Of a stretch of DNA of 64,000 nucleotides, positions 32,260 through 40,529 are shown piece after piece (position 1 is the first letter of the stretch; each line of letters begins with the position of its first letter). The stretch spans positions 62,001 to 126,000 of the forward strand of contig NZ_JADEVZ010000002.1 in assembly GCF_015207875.1 (NCBI RefSeq). The letters are read 5' to 3'. Source of the DNA: Dolichospermum sp. LEGE 00240. GTDB taxonomy: Bacteria > Cyanobacteriota > Cyanobacteriia > Cyanobacteriales > Nostocaceae. The notes beneath the pieces are model-generated. The model ran no database searches. It had not been told where the DNA came from and saw only the letters and a program-made list of their open reading frames with translations. A program made the position numbers and the translations under genes.

Positions 32260-34242
32260 ATGGTATTTGAAAGACCTCAAACCAATCAACCTAGAAGACC
32301 TCAACCACCTGCACCTACCACACCAGATGTAAACAGACCCAGAAAAGTAATTAACGTTCCTGTGGGTGATAATGGTCGCGGCAATGGTAATCCTGGTGGT
32401 CATGGTGGTGGTAATAATCAGCCTCCTATCCCGTCTCCCTGGTTGAATCCAGATAACCCACCTCAACCACATCCAGAAGCCAGTTTTGTAGAATATCTCC
32501 GTTGGATGCGAACTGCTTGCAGCAGCGCTTCGCTATCGCCCAATCATGATTATAAAGACTCCACTAAGGTACAAATATTACAAATGGCCGAACAAGGGTC
32601 AAAATATTCCCAGCGATTACAACAACTAACAAAACGTACTGAATTAATAGCCCAAAAAAGTTTTAAAGTTCAATGTCCTTGGAGAATTAGAGTAGGAGGA
32701 CATAGAGGACCAGAAAGTATTTTATTACCCGCTTTTGATGCTTTGGGTATTCCTTATATTCCCTCTAGCAGCTTACGGGGTGTAGCCAGAACCCAAGCCA
32801 TTAGGGAAATCATGGCTAAAGACAAGATTGAATGGCAAGAAGCAGAAAAACAAATTGCCTCCTATTTTGGTTCAGTAGAAACTCAAGATAAAGCCAATCA
32901 AGCGGGTAAAGTTGTATTCTTAGACGCTTATCCTTTACCGAATCAAAATCAAAATGTATTAGCTGTGGATATAGCTAATAATATTTGGCAATGGGATAAT
33001 AATTCAGCCAATAATACACCTAAATATAGCCCCAATCCTAACCCATTTTTCAGTTTAGAAAAGCCCATGTTTGTGATTGGGTTAAGATTAGCTAGTAACT
33101 GCCAGGATAACGATATATTAGAACAAGTCAAACAGTGGTTAATCAAAGGTTTACAAGCTGGTGTAGGTTCTCAAGTTAACACTGGTTATGGTCAATTAAA
33201 TCCCGCAGGAAAACTTGAGAAGAATCATGAATTCTTTAGAGTTGAATTTGTTATAGAAGGCCAGTTAATACATGGTAGACAGAGGTTTAGAAATGTTAAC
33301 CAACCTTATCAAAGGGGAAATGATGGTAGATTTAGAACTGATAATAATGGTAAGTTAAGAACTGACAATATAGCTACTTCAGAAGTCCGCCCGGTAGCCT
33401 TTAAATCAATGTTACGTTATTGGTTTAGAACCTTTGCATTAGGGGTTTTAGAACCTACACAAGTTCAAGAATGGGAAAATAAAATCTTTGGAGGGATCAA
33501 TCCTAGTAAACAATATGGCTGGTTAATGGTCAGAGTATTAGAAGGAAAAACTATTAGAGATAATGCTACAAATCAAAACGATGATTTTGGTGAACAATCA
33601 GGAATACTCACATTAAACTATTCACCGGAAATTCCCCAGTCTCAAAAACAGAACTTAGAGAAATTAATAAAAAATCTCACCTGGTTAATGTTTCATTTGG
33701 GTGGTATTGGTCAAGGTGCAAGAAGACCATTATATTCTCGAAAAAATCGTAATCCTCCCCGTCCTCCTTGGTATCGTGGCTGTAATTTAATTACTGAAAG
33801 TGATGATAATTTTTGGACATTACCAGATAATACTAAACAATTTCAAGAATTATTCAAAACTAAAATCAGGAATTTTTATGAAGCATTACAAACCTTAGGT
33901 GTTAATTTTAATTCTGGACAATTAAGAACTTGTGGAATAGTTAGAAATAACCAATGGACAGAAGCAATAGACGCAAATTGTCGCATCTTTGTATGTTCTG
34001 GAGACGAAAAATTCGGTAAATCTTATGCCCTATCAGTTTTACATAGTGATGAACTAAAATTTAATAATAATTATGACGGTAATCTTTGCGGTAAAACTCA
34101 AGGTAATAAGGTTATTCCTTCCCCTGTATGGATTGCAAATTTAGGAAATTACCAAGTAGTAACAGTATTTGGTGCTAATGAAAATCCACGCCGAAAATAT
34201 TTAGAAACATTACAAAGTAAAGTTCAAATCTTCCCACTATGA
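32260..34242 (+). CDS. cmr6: Fused Cmr6-Cmr1 RAMP protein
   Basis: This 660-residue protein joins two RAMP subunits. Residues about 1-75 are a Pro/Gly/Asn-rich low-complexity tail. The Cmr6 part covers about 100-320, with PYIPSSSLRGVARTQA and GLQAGVGSQVNTGYGQ. The Cmr1 part covers about 330-660, with RPVAFKSMLRYWFRTFALG, KIFGG and GGIGQGARRPL. Cmr1 and Cmr6 sit together at the crRNA 3' end of the complex, so a fusion is structurally sensible. I start at the ATG at 32260 because AAGGAG lies 9 bases before; a TTG 18 bases earlier overlaps cmr5. A copy of the 'cagcgcttcgctatcgcc' repeat lies in frame at 32524-32541. No separate cmr1 gene is present. Confidence 0.85.
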   Translation: MVFERPQTNQPRRPQPPAPTTPDVNRPRKVINVPVGDNGRGNGNPGGHGGGNNQPPIPSPWLNPDNPPQPHPEASFVEYLRWMRTACSSASLSPNHDYKDSTKVQILQMAEQGSKYSQRLQQLTKRTELIAQKSFKVQCPWRIRVGGHRGPESILLPAFDALGIPYIPSSSLRGVARTQAIREIMAKDKIEWQEAEKQIASYFGSVETQDKANQAGKVVFLDAYPLPNQNQNVLAVDIANNIWQWDNNSANNTPKYSPNPNPFFSLEKPMFVIGLRLASNCQDNDILEQVKQWLIKGLQAGVGSQVNTGYGQLNPAGKLEKNHEFFRVEFVIEGQLIHGRQRFRNVNQPYQRGNDGRFRTDNNGKLRTDNIATSEVRPVAFKSMLRYWFRTFALGVLEPTQVQEWENKIFGGINPSKQYGWLMVRVLEGKTIRDNATNQNDDFGEQSGILTLNYSPEIPQSQKQNLEKLIKNLTWLMFHLGGIGQGARRPLYSRKNRNPPRPPWYRGCNLITESDDNFWTLPDNTKQFQELFKTKIRNFYEALQTLGVNFNSGQLRTCGIVRNNQWTEAIDANCRIFVCSGDEKFGKSYALSVLHSDELKFNNNYDGNLCGKTQGNKVIPSPVWIANLGNYQVVTVFGANENPRRKYLETLQSKVQIFPL

Positions 34243-35765
34243 CAACAACAAATAACACAAATCAAGTTAGCACCCTCATCATTACCATAGGAACTCGACA
34301 AATAGGCTGGCGGTGTAAAGATGGTCTTATCCGTTCCTTTGGTGCAGATGGTAATATTAGTTATCCTCCACATATCAACGAACTCTATCAAGAACTAGGA
34401 ATAGAACGGGGTAAACATCAAGACCAAGATCGTAAAACCTATCCCTGGAGTGGTCGAGATTTAGGTCAAAGATATTATGATTACTGTCAAGTATGGTTAG
34501 GTGGTGATTTTAGTAATGTCGAATTATTGTTAGATAAAACTGTCATTGCAGGAGGAGTAAAACAAGGCTTAAAACATATTATCCTATGGGGAACAGACCA
34601 ACCGGAAAGTATTACCTGGAACTTTCGCCGATTAGATACTTTATGGTTAGCAGAATTAATGAAAGGAAAAATTAAAAGTTTATTCCCTGATATTAGAGTT
34701 GATGTTCACGCCCCAAAAATTAATGCTGGTAATAGTGATGAAATTCGAGAAGAATTAGAACACCTGGTTTTGAAAGAAGCTATCAATGCTAACAAAAATC
34801 AAGAGTTTGTTCTCTGGATTCAAACTAAAGGATGTACCCCTGTAATTGCTTCTAATGTAGAAATTTGTGCAGCAGCTTTAGTCCGTCAATATAAAGTATT
34901 TAATGCTAGTCCCGATGAACCAAAGGAATTTTTTACCACCTTAGAAAATGGTTTAGTTACTGCTAATCATTCCCAGAATTTTCAACTTATTACTATGAGT
35001 AAATATTTCTGGGCGTTAGAAAAAGTAAAGATTAAATCAGCTTGGGAAAGAGGGGATTTTTCGGAAGCCCAAATTTGGCTAAAAGTTCATGAAAGTCGTC
35101 ATTCAGTATTATATAAATTAGCTGGTTTTTTAGCACAATATAGTAACTGGGAATCTAATCATGATTTTCACCAAAAACTCAAAGATTGGATAGGTTGTAA
35201 TGATGTTAGTAAAATAACTGATTCAGAAAAAATCATCAATTGGAAAAATCAAATCCAAAAAATACAGACTGATAATCTTAGCAAACTTTGGGAATCAACA
35301 ATTATCTTAGAACTTTCTCTAAACCGAGAAAATTACACCACTGCATTTATTCAGTTTGTCCAACTTTTAGAACAATTATTGTATATTCAATCAACAGCCC
35401 AAAATTGGACTGCTAAAGGTTGGATAGTAAGTAATAAAGATGAACCAAGTCTAGCAGAATTAATGCAAGGTTGGTGTATTTACAATAAATTCAAAGAAGA
35501 TAATAAATGGTCAAAATTAATGGCCGATATTAGGAAAAAGCGCAACACAATTATTCATGATGGCGAATCTATAACTTCAACGAAAATTGGCTATCTTTGG
35601 GCTAACAATGGATTTGACGGAGTTAAGATACCAACAACACCACAAATCATTAAAAAGCTGATGATGGAACTACTCAAGAAAGTTAGCACTCCCCCCAATC
35701 TCAACAATCTATTAATGCGCTCTTTGTATCAATGGGGATTGCAATACTTAGAAGATACAATTTAA
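34239..35765 (+). CDS. CARF-HEPN type III effector ribonuclease (Csx1/Csm6-like)
   Basis: The N-terminal half begins LIITIGTRQIGWRC, a strand-loop typical of the CARF Rossmann fold that binds cyclic oligoadenylate. IILWGTDQP and VLWIQTKGCTPVI continue the fold. The C-terminal part has RNTIIH (R435, H440), the Rx4-6H motif of a HEPN RNase. It overlaps cmr6-cmr1 by 4 bases (ATGA), so it is the last gene of the cmr operon. The likely role is non-specific RNA cutting once Cas10 makes the signal. I did not recognise a precise subfamily. An ancillary role without RNase activity cannot be excluded. Confidence 0.72.
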   Translation: MTTTNNTNQVSTLIITIGTRQIGWRCKDGLIRSFGADGNISYPPHINELYQELGIERGKHQDQDRKTYPWSGRDLGQRYYDYCQVWLGGDFSNVELLLDKTVIAGGVKQGLKHIILWGTDQPESITWNFRRLDTLWLAELMKGKIKSLFPDIRVDVHAPKINAGNSDEIREELEHLVLKEAINANKNQEFVLWIQTKGCTPVIASNVEICAAALVRQYKVFNASPDEPKEFFTTLENGLVTANHSQNFQLITMSKYFWALEKVKIKSAWERGDFSEAQIWLKVHESRHSVLYKLAGFLAQYSNWESNHDFHQKLKDWIGCNDVSKITDSEKIINWKNQIQKIQTDNLSKLWESTIILELSLNRENYTTAFIQFVQLLEQLLYIQSTAQNWTAKGWIVSNKDEPSLAELMQGWCIYNKFKEDNKWSKLMADIRKKRNTIIHDGESITSTKIGYLWANNGFDGVKIPTTPQIIKKLMMELLKKVSTPPNLNNLLMRSLYQWGLQYLEDTI

Positions 35766-35792
35766 CCAATAATTGAGCGATCGCCCATACAT

Positions 35793-35888
35793 CAAAGCCA
35801 AACAGTTAACCGTTGGGAAAATAGGCATTTTCAACCTTCACCTATTGCTATGAAGTTGATGCAACAAAAGCTTCAAAAATCCTGCTAA
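35793..35888 (+). pseudogene. Remnant of an XRE-type HTH regulator
   Basis: The frame encodes SQTVNRWENRHFQPSPIAMK and a short tail ending in a stop at 35888. This is the second half of a Cro/C1-type helix-turn-helix protein (typical pattern 'xxTVxRWExGxxxPS'). No start codon or N-terminal half is present, and an in-frame stop lies just upstream at the CARF-HEPN end. It is probably a decayed regulator. Confidence 0.45.
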
Positions 35889-36051
35889 ATTCAGAGGGAA
35901 CAGAAAAAACTCATGTTTTTGAAAAGATGGAAATAATGGCACTGTTTTTTCAGACTCAGCATCTTTTTTTTGACTGAAGCTCTAAACTGGTGAAAATGAG
36001 TGTTTATTACCCATCACCCATTACCTGTTCCCTTTTTTGCAACAAGTTAAA

Positions 36052-37443
36052 ATGAATAACAATGATTTAGCTTTTACTCCGGCTTTAGAGTTAGCACAAT
36101 TAATCCGTCTACGGGAGGTGTCGCCGCTGGAGTTGGTGGAAGTATATTTAGAAAGAATTGAACGCTTGAATCCCCAATTGGGGAGTTATTTTACAGTTAC
36201 GGCAGATTTAGCGATCGCTGATGCTAAACATAAAACAGAATTACTAACTACAACTTCAGAATTACCGCCGTTTTTTGGTGTGCCAATTTCTATTAAAGAC
36301 TTAAGTGCAGTTGCAGGTGTTACTTGTACTTATGGAAATCCAGCGCTGTTAAACAATATTGCCAATCATGATGATGGCGTGGTGACGAAAATTAAACAAG
36401 GGGGATTTATTATTCTGGGTAAAACCGCAACTTCTGAATTAGGTTCTTATCCTTACAGCGAACCTACGGGATTTCCCCCAGCAAGAAACCCTTGGAATTT
36501 AGAATATACTCCAGGTGGTTCTAGTGGTGGTGCAGCGGCATCGGTAGCAGCAGGATTAAGTGCGATCGCTCAAGGTTCAGATGGTGGTGGTTCGGTACGT
36601 GGTCCGGCGGCTTGTTGTGGTGTTGTGGGCATCAAACCAGCCAGGGGAAGGGTCTCTAAAGCCCCTGTAGGCGATCGCCTGGGGGGCATCGCTGTTGATG
36701 GTCCCCTTGCCCGCACGGTGGCGGATGCAGCCGCTATGTTAGATGTAATCTCTGGCTATGTCACTGGTGATCCTTATTGGCTACCAGATCCCCAACCATC
36801 ATTTCTGTCTGCAACTCAAGTTAAATTAGATCCTTTAAAAATCGCTTTTAGTACCAATATTCTCCCCTTTGGAGAAGCTGACGCTAATTGTCAACAGGGA
36901 GTATTTAAAACCGTCGAGTTATTAGCACAATTTGGACATCAAGTTGAGGAAAAATACCCAGATTTTAGCAATTTAATCGAACCATTTAAAGTAGTTTGGC
37001 AAGCGGGAATTGCCGCAGCGGGAATCCCGTCACCAGCTTTGCAACCTTTAAACCAATGGTTATTCGCCAAAACCGGTTCTGTGGCTGAATATCTGCAAGC
37101 ACTTTCCCAAATGCAAATTGTCTCTCGGCAAATTATCACCTTTTTTGATACTGTAGATGTATTGGTATTACCAGTTTATTTACATTCTCCCATTCGCGTC
37201 GGTGAATGGGCCGATTTGAGTCCAGAAGAGACATTCGCCAAAATTGTCCACTGGGTCGCGCCTTGCCCTGTCGCAAATGCTACCGGATTACCTGCGATCG
37301 CCCTTCCCGTCGGTTTTGATAGCAATGGTTTACCCCTGAGTGTACAGTTAATTGGTAAACCTGCTGCTGAATCTACCCTTATTAGTCTAGCAGCCGAATT
37401 AGAAGCCGCTAACCCGTGGATTCAACACCAGCCATCACTTTAA
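36052..37443 (+). CDS. Amidase signature family protein
   Basis: This 463-residue enzyme has the Ser-cisSer-Lys triad of amidases. Lys is in PISIKDLSAV, the cis-Ser and Ser are in PGGSSGGAAASVAAG, and QGSDGGGSVRGPAACCGVVGIKP is the oxyanion region. Related to GatA and to small amide hydrolases. Without a neighbouring gatB or gatC it is more likely a stand-alone amidase. I place the start at the ATG at 36052; a TTG at 36037 adds five residues. The substrate is unknown. Confidence 0.88.
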   Translation: MNNNDLAFTPALELAQLIRLREVSPLELVEVYLERIERLNPQLGSYFTVTADLAIADAKHKTELLTTTSELPPFFGVPISIKDLSAVAGVTCTYGNPALLNNIANHDDGVVTKIKQGGFIILGKTATSELGSYPYSEPTGFPPARNPWNLEYTPGGSSGGAAASVAAGLSAIAQGSDGGGSVRGPAACCGVVGIKPARGRVSKAPVGDRLGGIAVDGPLARTVADAAAMLDVISGYVTGDPYWLPDPQPSFLSATQVKLDPLKIAFSTNILPFGEADANCQQGVFKTVELLAQFGHQVEEKYPDFSNLIEPFKVVWQAGIAAAGIPSPALQPLNQWLFAKTGSVAEYLQALSQMQIVSRQIITFFDTVDVLVLPVYLHSPIRVGEWADLSPEETFAKIVHWVAPCPVANATGLPAIALPVGFDSNGLPLSVQLIGKPAAESTLISLAAELEAANPWIQHQPSL

Positions 37444-37520
37444 GTCAGAATCAGGATTGACAAAATGTCTGAATCAGGATTTACAGGATTTAAAGATTTA
37501 CAGGATTGTTATCCATAAAA

Positions 37521-37772
37521 TAATCTCAAAAAACAGAAAGTTAGTAAATATCGCCATATCAATCCTGTTAATCCTTCAATCCTGAGTATCTTGATTCAGA
37601 CATATAAATAATCTCAAAAAACAGAAAGTTAGTAAATATTTCCATATTCAATCCTGAATATCTTGATTCAGACATATAAATAATCTCAAAAAACAGAAAG
37701 TTAGTAAATATTTCCATATTCAATCCTGAGTATCCTGATTCAGACATATAAATAATCTCAAAAAACAGAAAG
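37521..37772. repeat. Tandem repeat, about 72-bp unit, four copies
   Basis: Units begin 'taatctcaaaaaacagaaag' at 37521, 37609, 37681 and 37753. The last three starts are 72 bases apart. The first unit is 88 bases because of an extra 'aatcctgttaatcc' segment. The last copy breaks off after about 20 bases. This occupies most of the 443-base gap between the amidase and desulfhydrase genes. Confidence 0.85.
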
Positions 37773-37886
37773 TGACCTTGTGCAGTTCTTCCGTAATTAA
37801 ATCAAAAAAGTTAGCCATAATTGGTGGATATTTCTTGTAACCTTAGTATTTTATACTATTTGGATAAAGCTTAACTTTTTTGGAAA

Positions 37887-38810
37887 ATGTCGTCAATTTT
37901 TTTTCCGCCACTTATTCAACAAGTTCATAGTGAAATCTGTGCTATTGCAGATACTAGATTATATGTCTTACGACTGGATATAATGCACCCTCATGTTAGC
38001 GGTAATAAATGGTTCAAGCTAAAATATAACTTAGTGGAAGCTAAAGAGAAAAATTTCTCAACAATTCTGACTTTTGGTGGTGCTTATTCTAATCATATTT
38101 ATGCTACCGCAGCCGCAGGAAATATATTTGGTTTTCGGACTATTGGCTTAATTCGTGGAGAAGAAAATATCCCTCTCAATCCTACTTTAGAATTTGCAGT
38201 AGCACAGGGAATGGAATTAGTATATATTGATCGTCAAACATATAAAAAACGTCATACCGAAGAATTACAAAATCAGTTAAAACAGCGATTTGGAGAAGTA
38301 TTTATGATTCCTGAAGGAGGTGGTAACTTAAATGGTATGCGTGGCTGTATAGAGATATTACAAACAGTGAGAGGATTTGATACTATCTGTTTAGCTTGCG
38401 GTACAGGAACAACATTAGCAGGAATGACACTATCATTAAGCCAAGAACAAAAAGTAATTGGTTTTCCTGTTTTGAAAGGTGGTGATTTTCTCAACGAAGA
38501 TATCAATAACTTATTAACCAATTATCTAGCTTCTGGTTTACCAACACCTGTTAATTCTCCCGCACCTTGGCAACTTGTATCTGACTATCATTTTGGTGGT
38601 TATGCTAAGGTGACAAATAAATTAAAGCTATTTTGTCAAGATTTCCAACAACAACATGATATCTCTTTAGATTATATATACACGGGAAAAATGTTTTATG
38701 GAGTGATGGATTTAATTGCAAAAGGGTTTTTTAAATCAGAATCCTTGCTATTAATCCATACTGGAGGTTTACAAGGTAATCAAGATGCAATATCTAAATT
38801 AAGCGTGTAA
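37887..38810 (+). CDS. PLP-dependent D-cysteine desulfhydrase / ACC deaminase-like enzyme
   Basis: This 307-residue fold type II PLP enzyme belongs to the ACC deaminase/DcyD group. The PLP lysine lies in HVSGNKWFKLKYNL, and the Ser/Asn loop is FGGAYSNHIYATA. GGGNLNGMRG and CGTGTTLAGM are the cofactor-binding glycine loops. It should break down D-cysteine, or a related amino acid, into pyruvate, ammonia and sulfide. ACC deaminase itself cannot be told apart here, but D-cysteine activity is the more common function. The start is ATG. Its 3' end overlaps the convergent small gene by 12 bases. Confidence 0.85.
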   Translation: MSSIFFPPLIQQVHSEICAIADTRLYVLRLDIMHPHVSGNKWFKLKYNLVEAKEKNFSTILTFGGAYSNHIYATAAAGNIFGFRTIGLIRGEENIPLNPTLEFAVAQGMELVYIDRQTYKKRHTEELQNQLKQRFGEVFMIPEGGGNLNGMRGCIEILQTVRGFDTICLACGTGTTLAGMTLSLSQEQKVIGFPVLKGGDFLNEDINNLLTNYLASGLPTPVNSPAPWQLVSDYHFGGYAKVTNKLKLFCQDFQQQHDISLDYIYTGKMFYGVMDLIAKGFFKSESLLLIHTGGLQGNQDAISKLSV

Positions 38811-39059
38811 ATTAGCCTGTTCTTGTAACCAAGGATCTACAGGTTGTCCATCTTTACGTTTAAGTTCTATTTCTATTACCATGACTTCCTTAGAACCGGG
38901 AGGTGCAGGTTTTTTATGAAAGAGAATTTCGTAGTCTAAGGGGTTTTGATTATGTTCTTTTAACCAATCTTGAACTTTTGTCAAGGCAAAAAATGATTGT
39001 CCTTGAGTAAACATTTGGGTAATTTGCATTTGTAAGGTATAAGGATTAATGCGACTCAT
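38799..39059 (-). CDS. Small conserved hypothetical protein, 86 aa
   Basis: This is a short soluble protein with a mixed helix and strand pattern (QMQITQMFTQGQSFFALTKV, DYEILFHKKPAP, EVMVIEIELKRKDG). I do not recognise its family, but the last third (strand, Lys-Arg-Lys-Asp-Gly turn) looks like a complete fold. The start is ATG. It ends 12 bases inside the desulfhydrase gene, so the two are convergent. Confidence 0.6.
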   Translation of the reverse strand: MSRINPYTLQMQITQMFTQGQSFFALTKVQDWLKEHNQNPLDYEILFHKKPAPPGSKEVMVIEIELKRKDGQPVDPWLQEQANLHA

Positions 39060-39133
39060 TTTTATTGACTCCTTTGGTATTTATTGGAAATTATTATCTC
39101 ACGCAGAGGCGCAAAGAGGAAGATTGAGTTTTT

Positions 39134-39718
39134 TTATTCTTCGGTGTTGAAATCTACTTTATCATAAATATCTGCTAACAACATTTGGCAGGGAATAGAA
39201 GATAGGTTTAAGCTACTATCTCCGTCTGTAAATTCAGAAAATATCCATTTATTATTATCAGTTTTAAAATATTGTTCAATGTGCATTGTGTATTGATCAA
39301 TTAAAATATATTCTTGTAAGCTGGGAATTGTCCGATACGCTGCAAATTTTTCATCTCTATCATAACTTTTGGTAGATTTTGATAATACTTCTGCAATCAT
39401 CACAGGATTTACTAAGGTGTCTTTTCTTCCTTCTTCATATTCTAAGGGATTTTTCACAACCATAATATCAGGATAGGTATGAATTTTTCTGGTGGGAATC
39501 CAAAGACGTTGATCTGTTACAAAGACTTGATAAGGTTGACGTTTAAGCGCAAAATTTAACATTGCGTAAAAATTGCCTGCAAGTTGGTTGTGATTGGGTG
39601 TTCCGCCTGTCATGGGTATAATTAATCCGTTGATATATTCGTGACGTATTTCTGAGTTTACCTCTAATTCTAGGTATTCTTCAGGTGAATAGTAGCGTGT
39701 TTCTTGTGCGAGGGTCAT
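39134..39718 (-). CDS. Uma2-family (DUF820) putative restriction-like endonuclease
   Basis: This 194-residue PD-(D/E)xK-fold protein is from the large cyanobacterial Uma2 family. Its segments are YSPEEYLELEVNSEIRHEYI, NHNQLAGNFYAMLN, TYPDIMVV (catalytic Asp) and MIAEVLSKSTKSYDRDEK (Glu and Lys in ExxSxSTxxxDxxxK). YILIDQYTMHIEQY completes the pattern. Most members are thought to be mobile or host nucleases of unknown job. The start is ATG. Confidence 0.9.
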   Translation of the reverse strand: MTLAQETRYYSPEEYLELEVNSEIRHEYINGLIIPMTGGTPNHNQLAGNFYAMLNFALKRQPYQVFVTDQRLWIPTRKIHTYPDIMVVKNPLEYEEGRKDTLVNPVMIAEVLSKSTKSYDRDEKFAAYRTIPSLQEYILIDQYTMHIEQYFKTDNNKWIFSEFTDGDSSLNLSSIPCQMLLADIYDKVDFNTEE

Positions 39719-39870
39719 AATTTTAATTTATAGGTTTTATGGGTTGGGTGTCGCTTCTAGAAATTTCTCAACTAAGTTATAATTATAGTCTAGCAGGTTG
39801 TTTGATTTGATAAAAAATAAGTGATCAAGACAAAAAATTATGGTGGTGTTGTTATCTTTAAATTTTGAGA

Positions 39871-40527
39871 TTACAAATCGTACAAATCCTTAAACCAATT
39901 GATAAAACCCTGCACCTTGGGAGTTTGCGGATTTAAAATATTATACTTGATAGCTTGATGTATTTGTCTACCTGGTTCATCTTGCCATGCTAACCAGGTG
40001 TAAATTTCTGCTTTATCAATATAAGATTCTTTGAATGTTGCACCTTTATTTTTTGCTTCTCTTGCTACTTCTTGTGCATATTGCCAAAGATGTTCTCCCT
40101 GTTCTGGAATCATATAACCTAAAAATGTTTCTAACATCCCTTCAATGATATTATCTGGCATAATCCAAACACCAATTTTTTTACCATCTAATGTATTAAT
40201 AATTAATCCTGTTTCTGGTATTTGTTCAGGAAGATGAGAAATACTTTCTATTTGCAAACAAGCATTTCTGATACTTTGCCAACGTAAAAAAGCATTATCA
40301 TCTGCATCTACCATCAAACCTAAATGTGTACATCTTCCAGTTTGTAATTCTGTATATATCAGGTCATAAGTAATATTTTCATAACCTCCACATTCTTGAA
40401 TTGATATAATTGCTTCCTCTTTTTTTGCTCCCCAATAAATGCCATTTTTCTCAATTAATTCTGGTATGACTCGTAAATCATCTTGACCTTCAACTAATAG
40501 CCTTTTGGGGTGATAATGTTTTGCCAT
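39871..40527 (-). CDS. TOPRIM-like (DUF3226) protein of an ATPase-TOPRIM module
   Basis: This 218-residue protein has a TOPRIM-like core. The catalytic-type Glu is in KRLLVEGQDDLRV (Glu13) and the paired Asp are in GLMVDADDNA (residues 74-77). DUF3226 proteins share this layout. It begins 2 bases after the stop of the AAA ATPase gene, so the two are translated together. In OLD-, PARIS- and Gabija-type systems an ATPase senses phage and a TOPRIM nuclease cuts nucleic acid. By analogy this subunit would be the nuclease. The family link to a known defence system is inference. Confidence 0.75.
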   Translation of the reverse strand: MAKHYHPKRLLVEGQDDLRVIPELIEKNGIYWGAKKEEAIISIQECGGYENITYDLIYTELQTGRCTHLGLMVDADDNAFLRWQSIRNACLQIESISHLPEQIPETGLIINTLDGKKIGVWIMPDNIIEGMLETFLGYMIPEQGEHLWQYAQEVAREAKNKGATFKESYIDKAEIYTWLAWQDEPGRQIHQAIKYNILNPQTPKVQGFINWFKDLYDL

Positions 40528-40529
40528 TG

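Noticed and set aside
39134-39718. Uma2 protein considered as part of the ATPase-TOPRIM defence module.
   Set aside because: It is 152 bases away and belongs to a family spread all over cyanobacterial genomes, so proximity alone is not enough.
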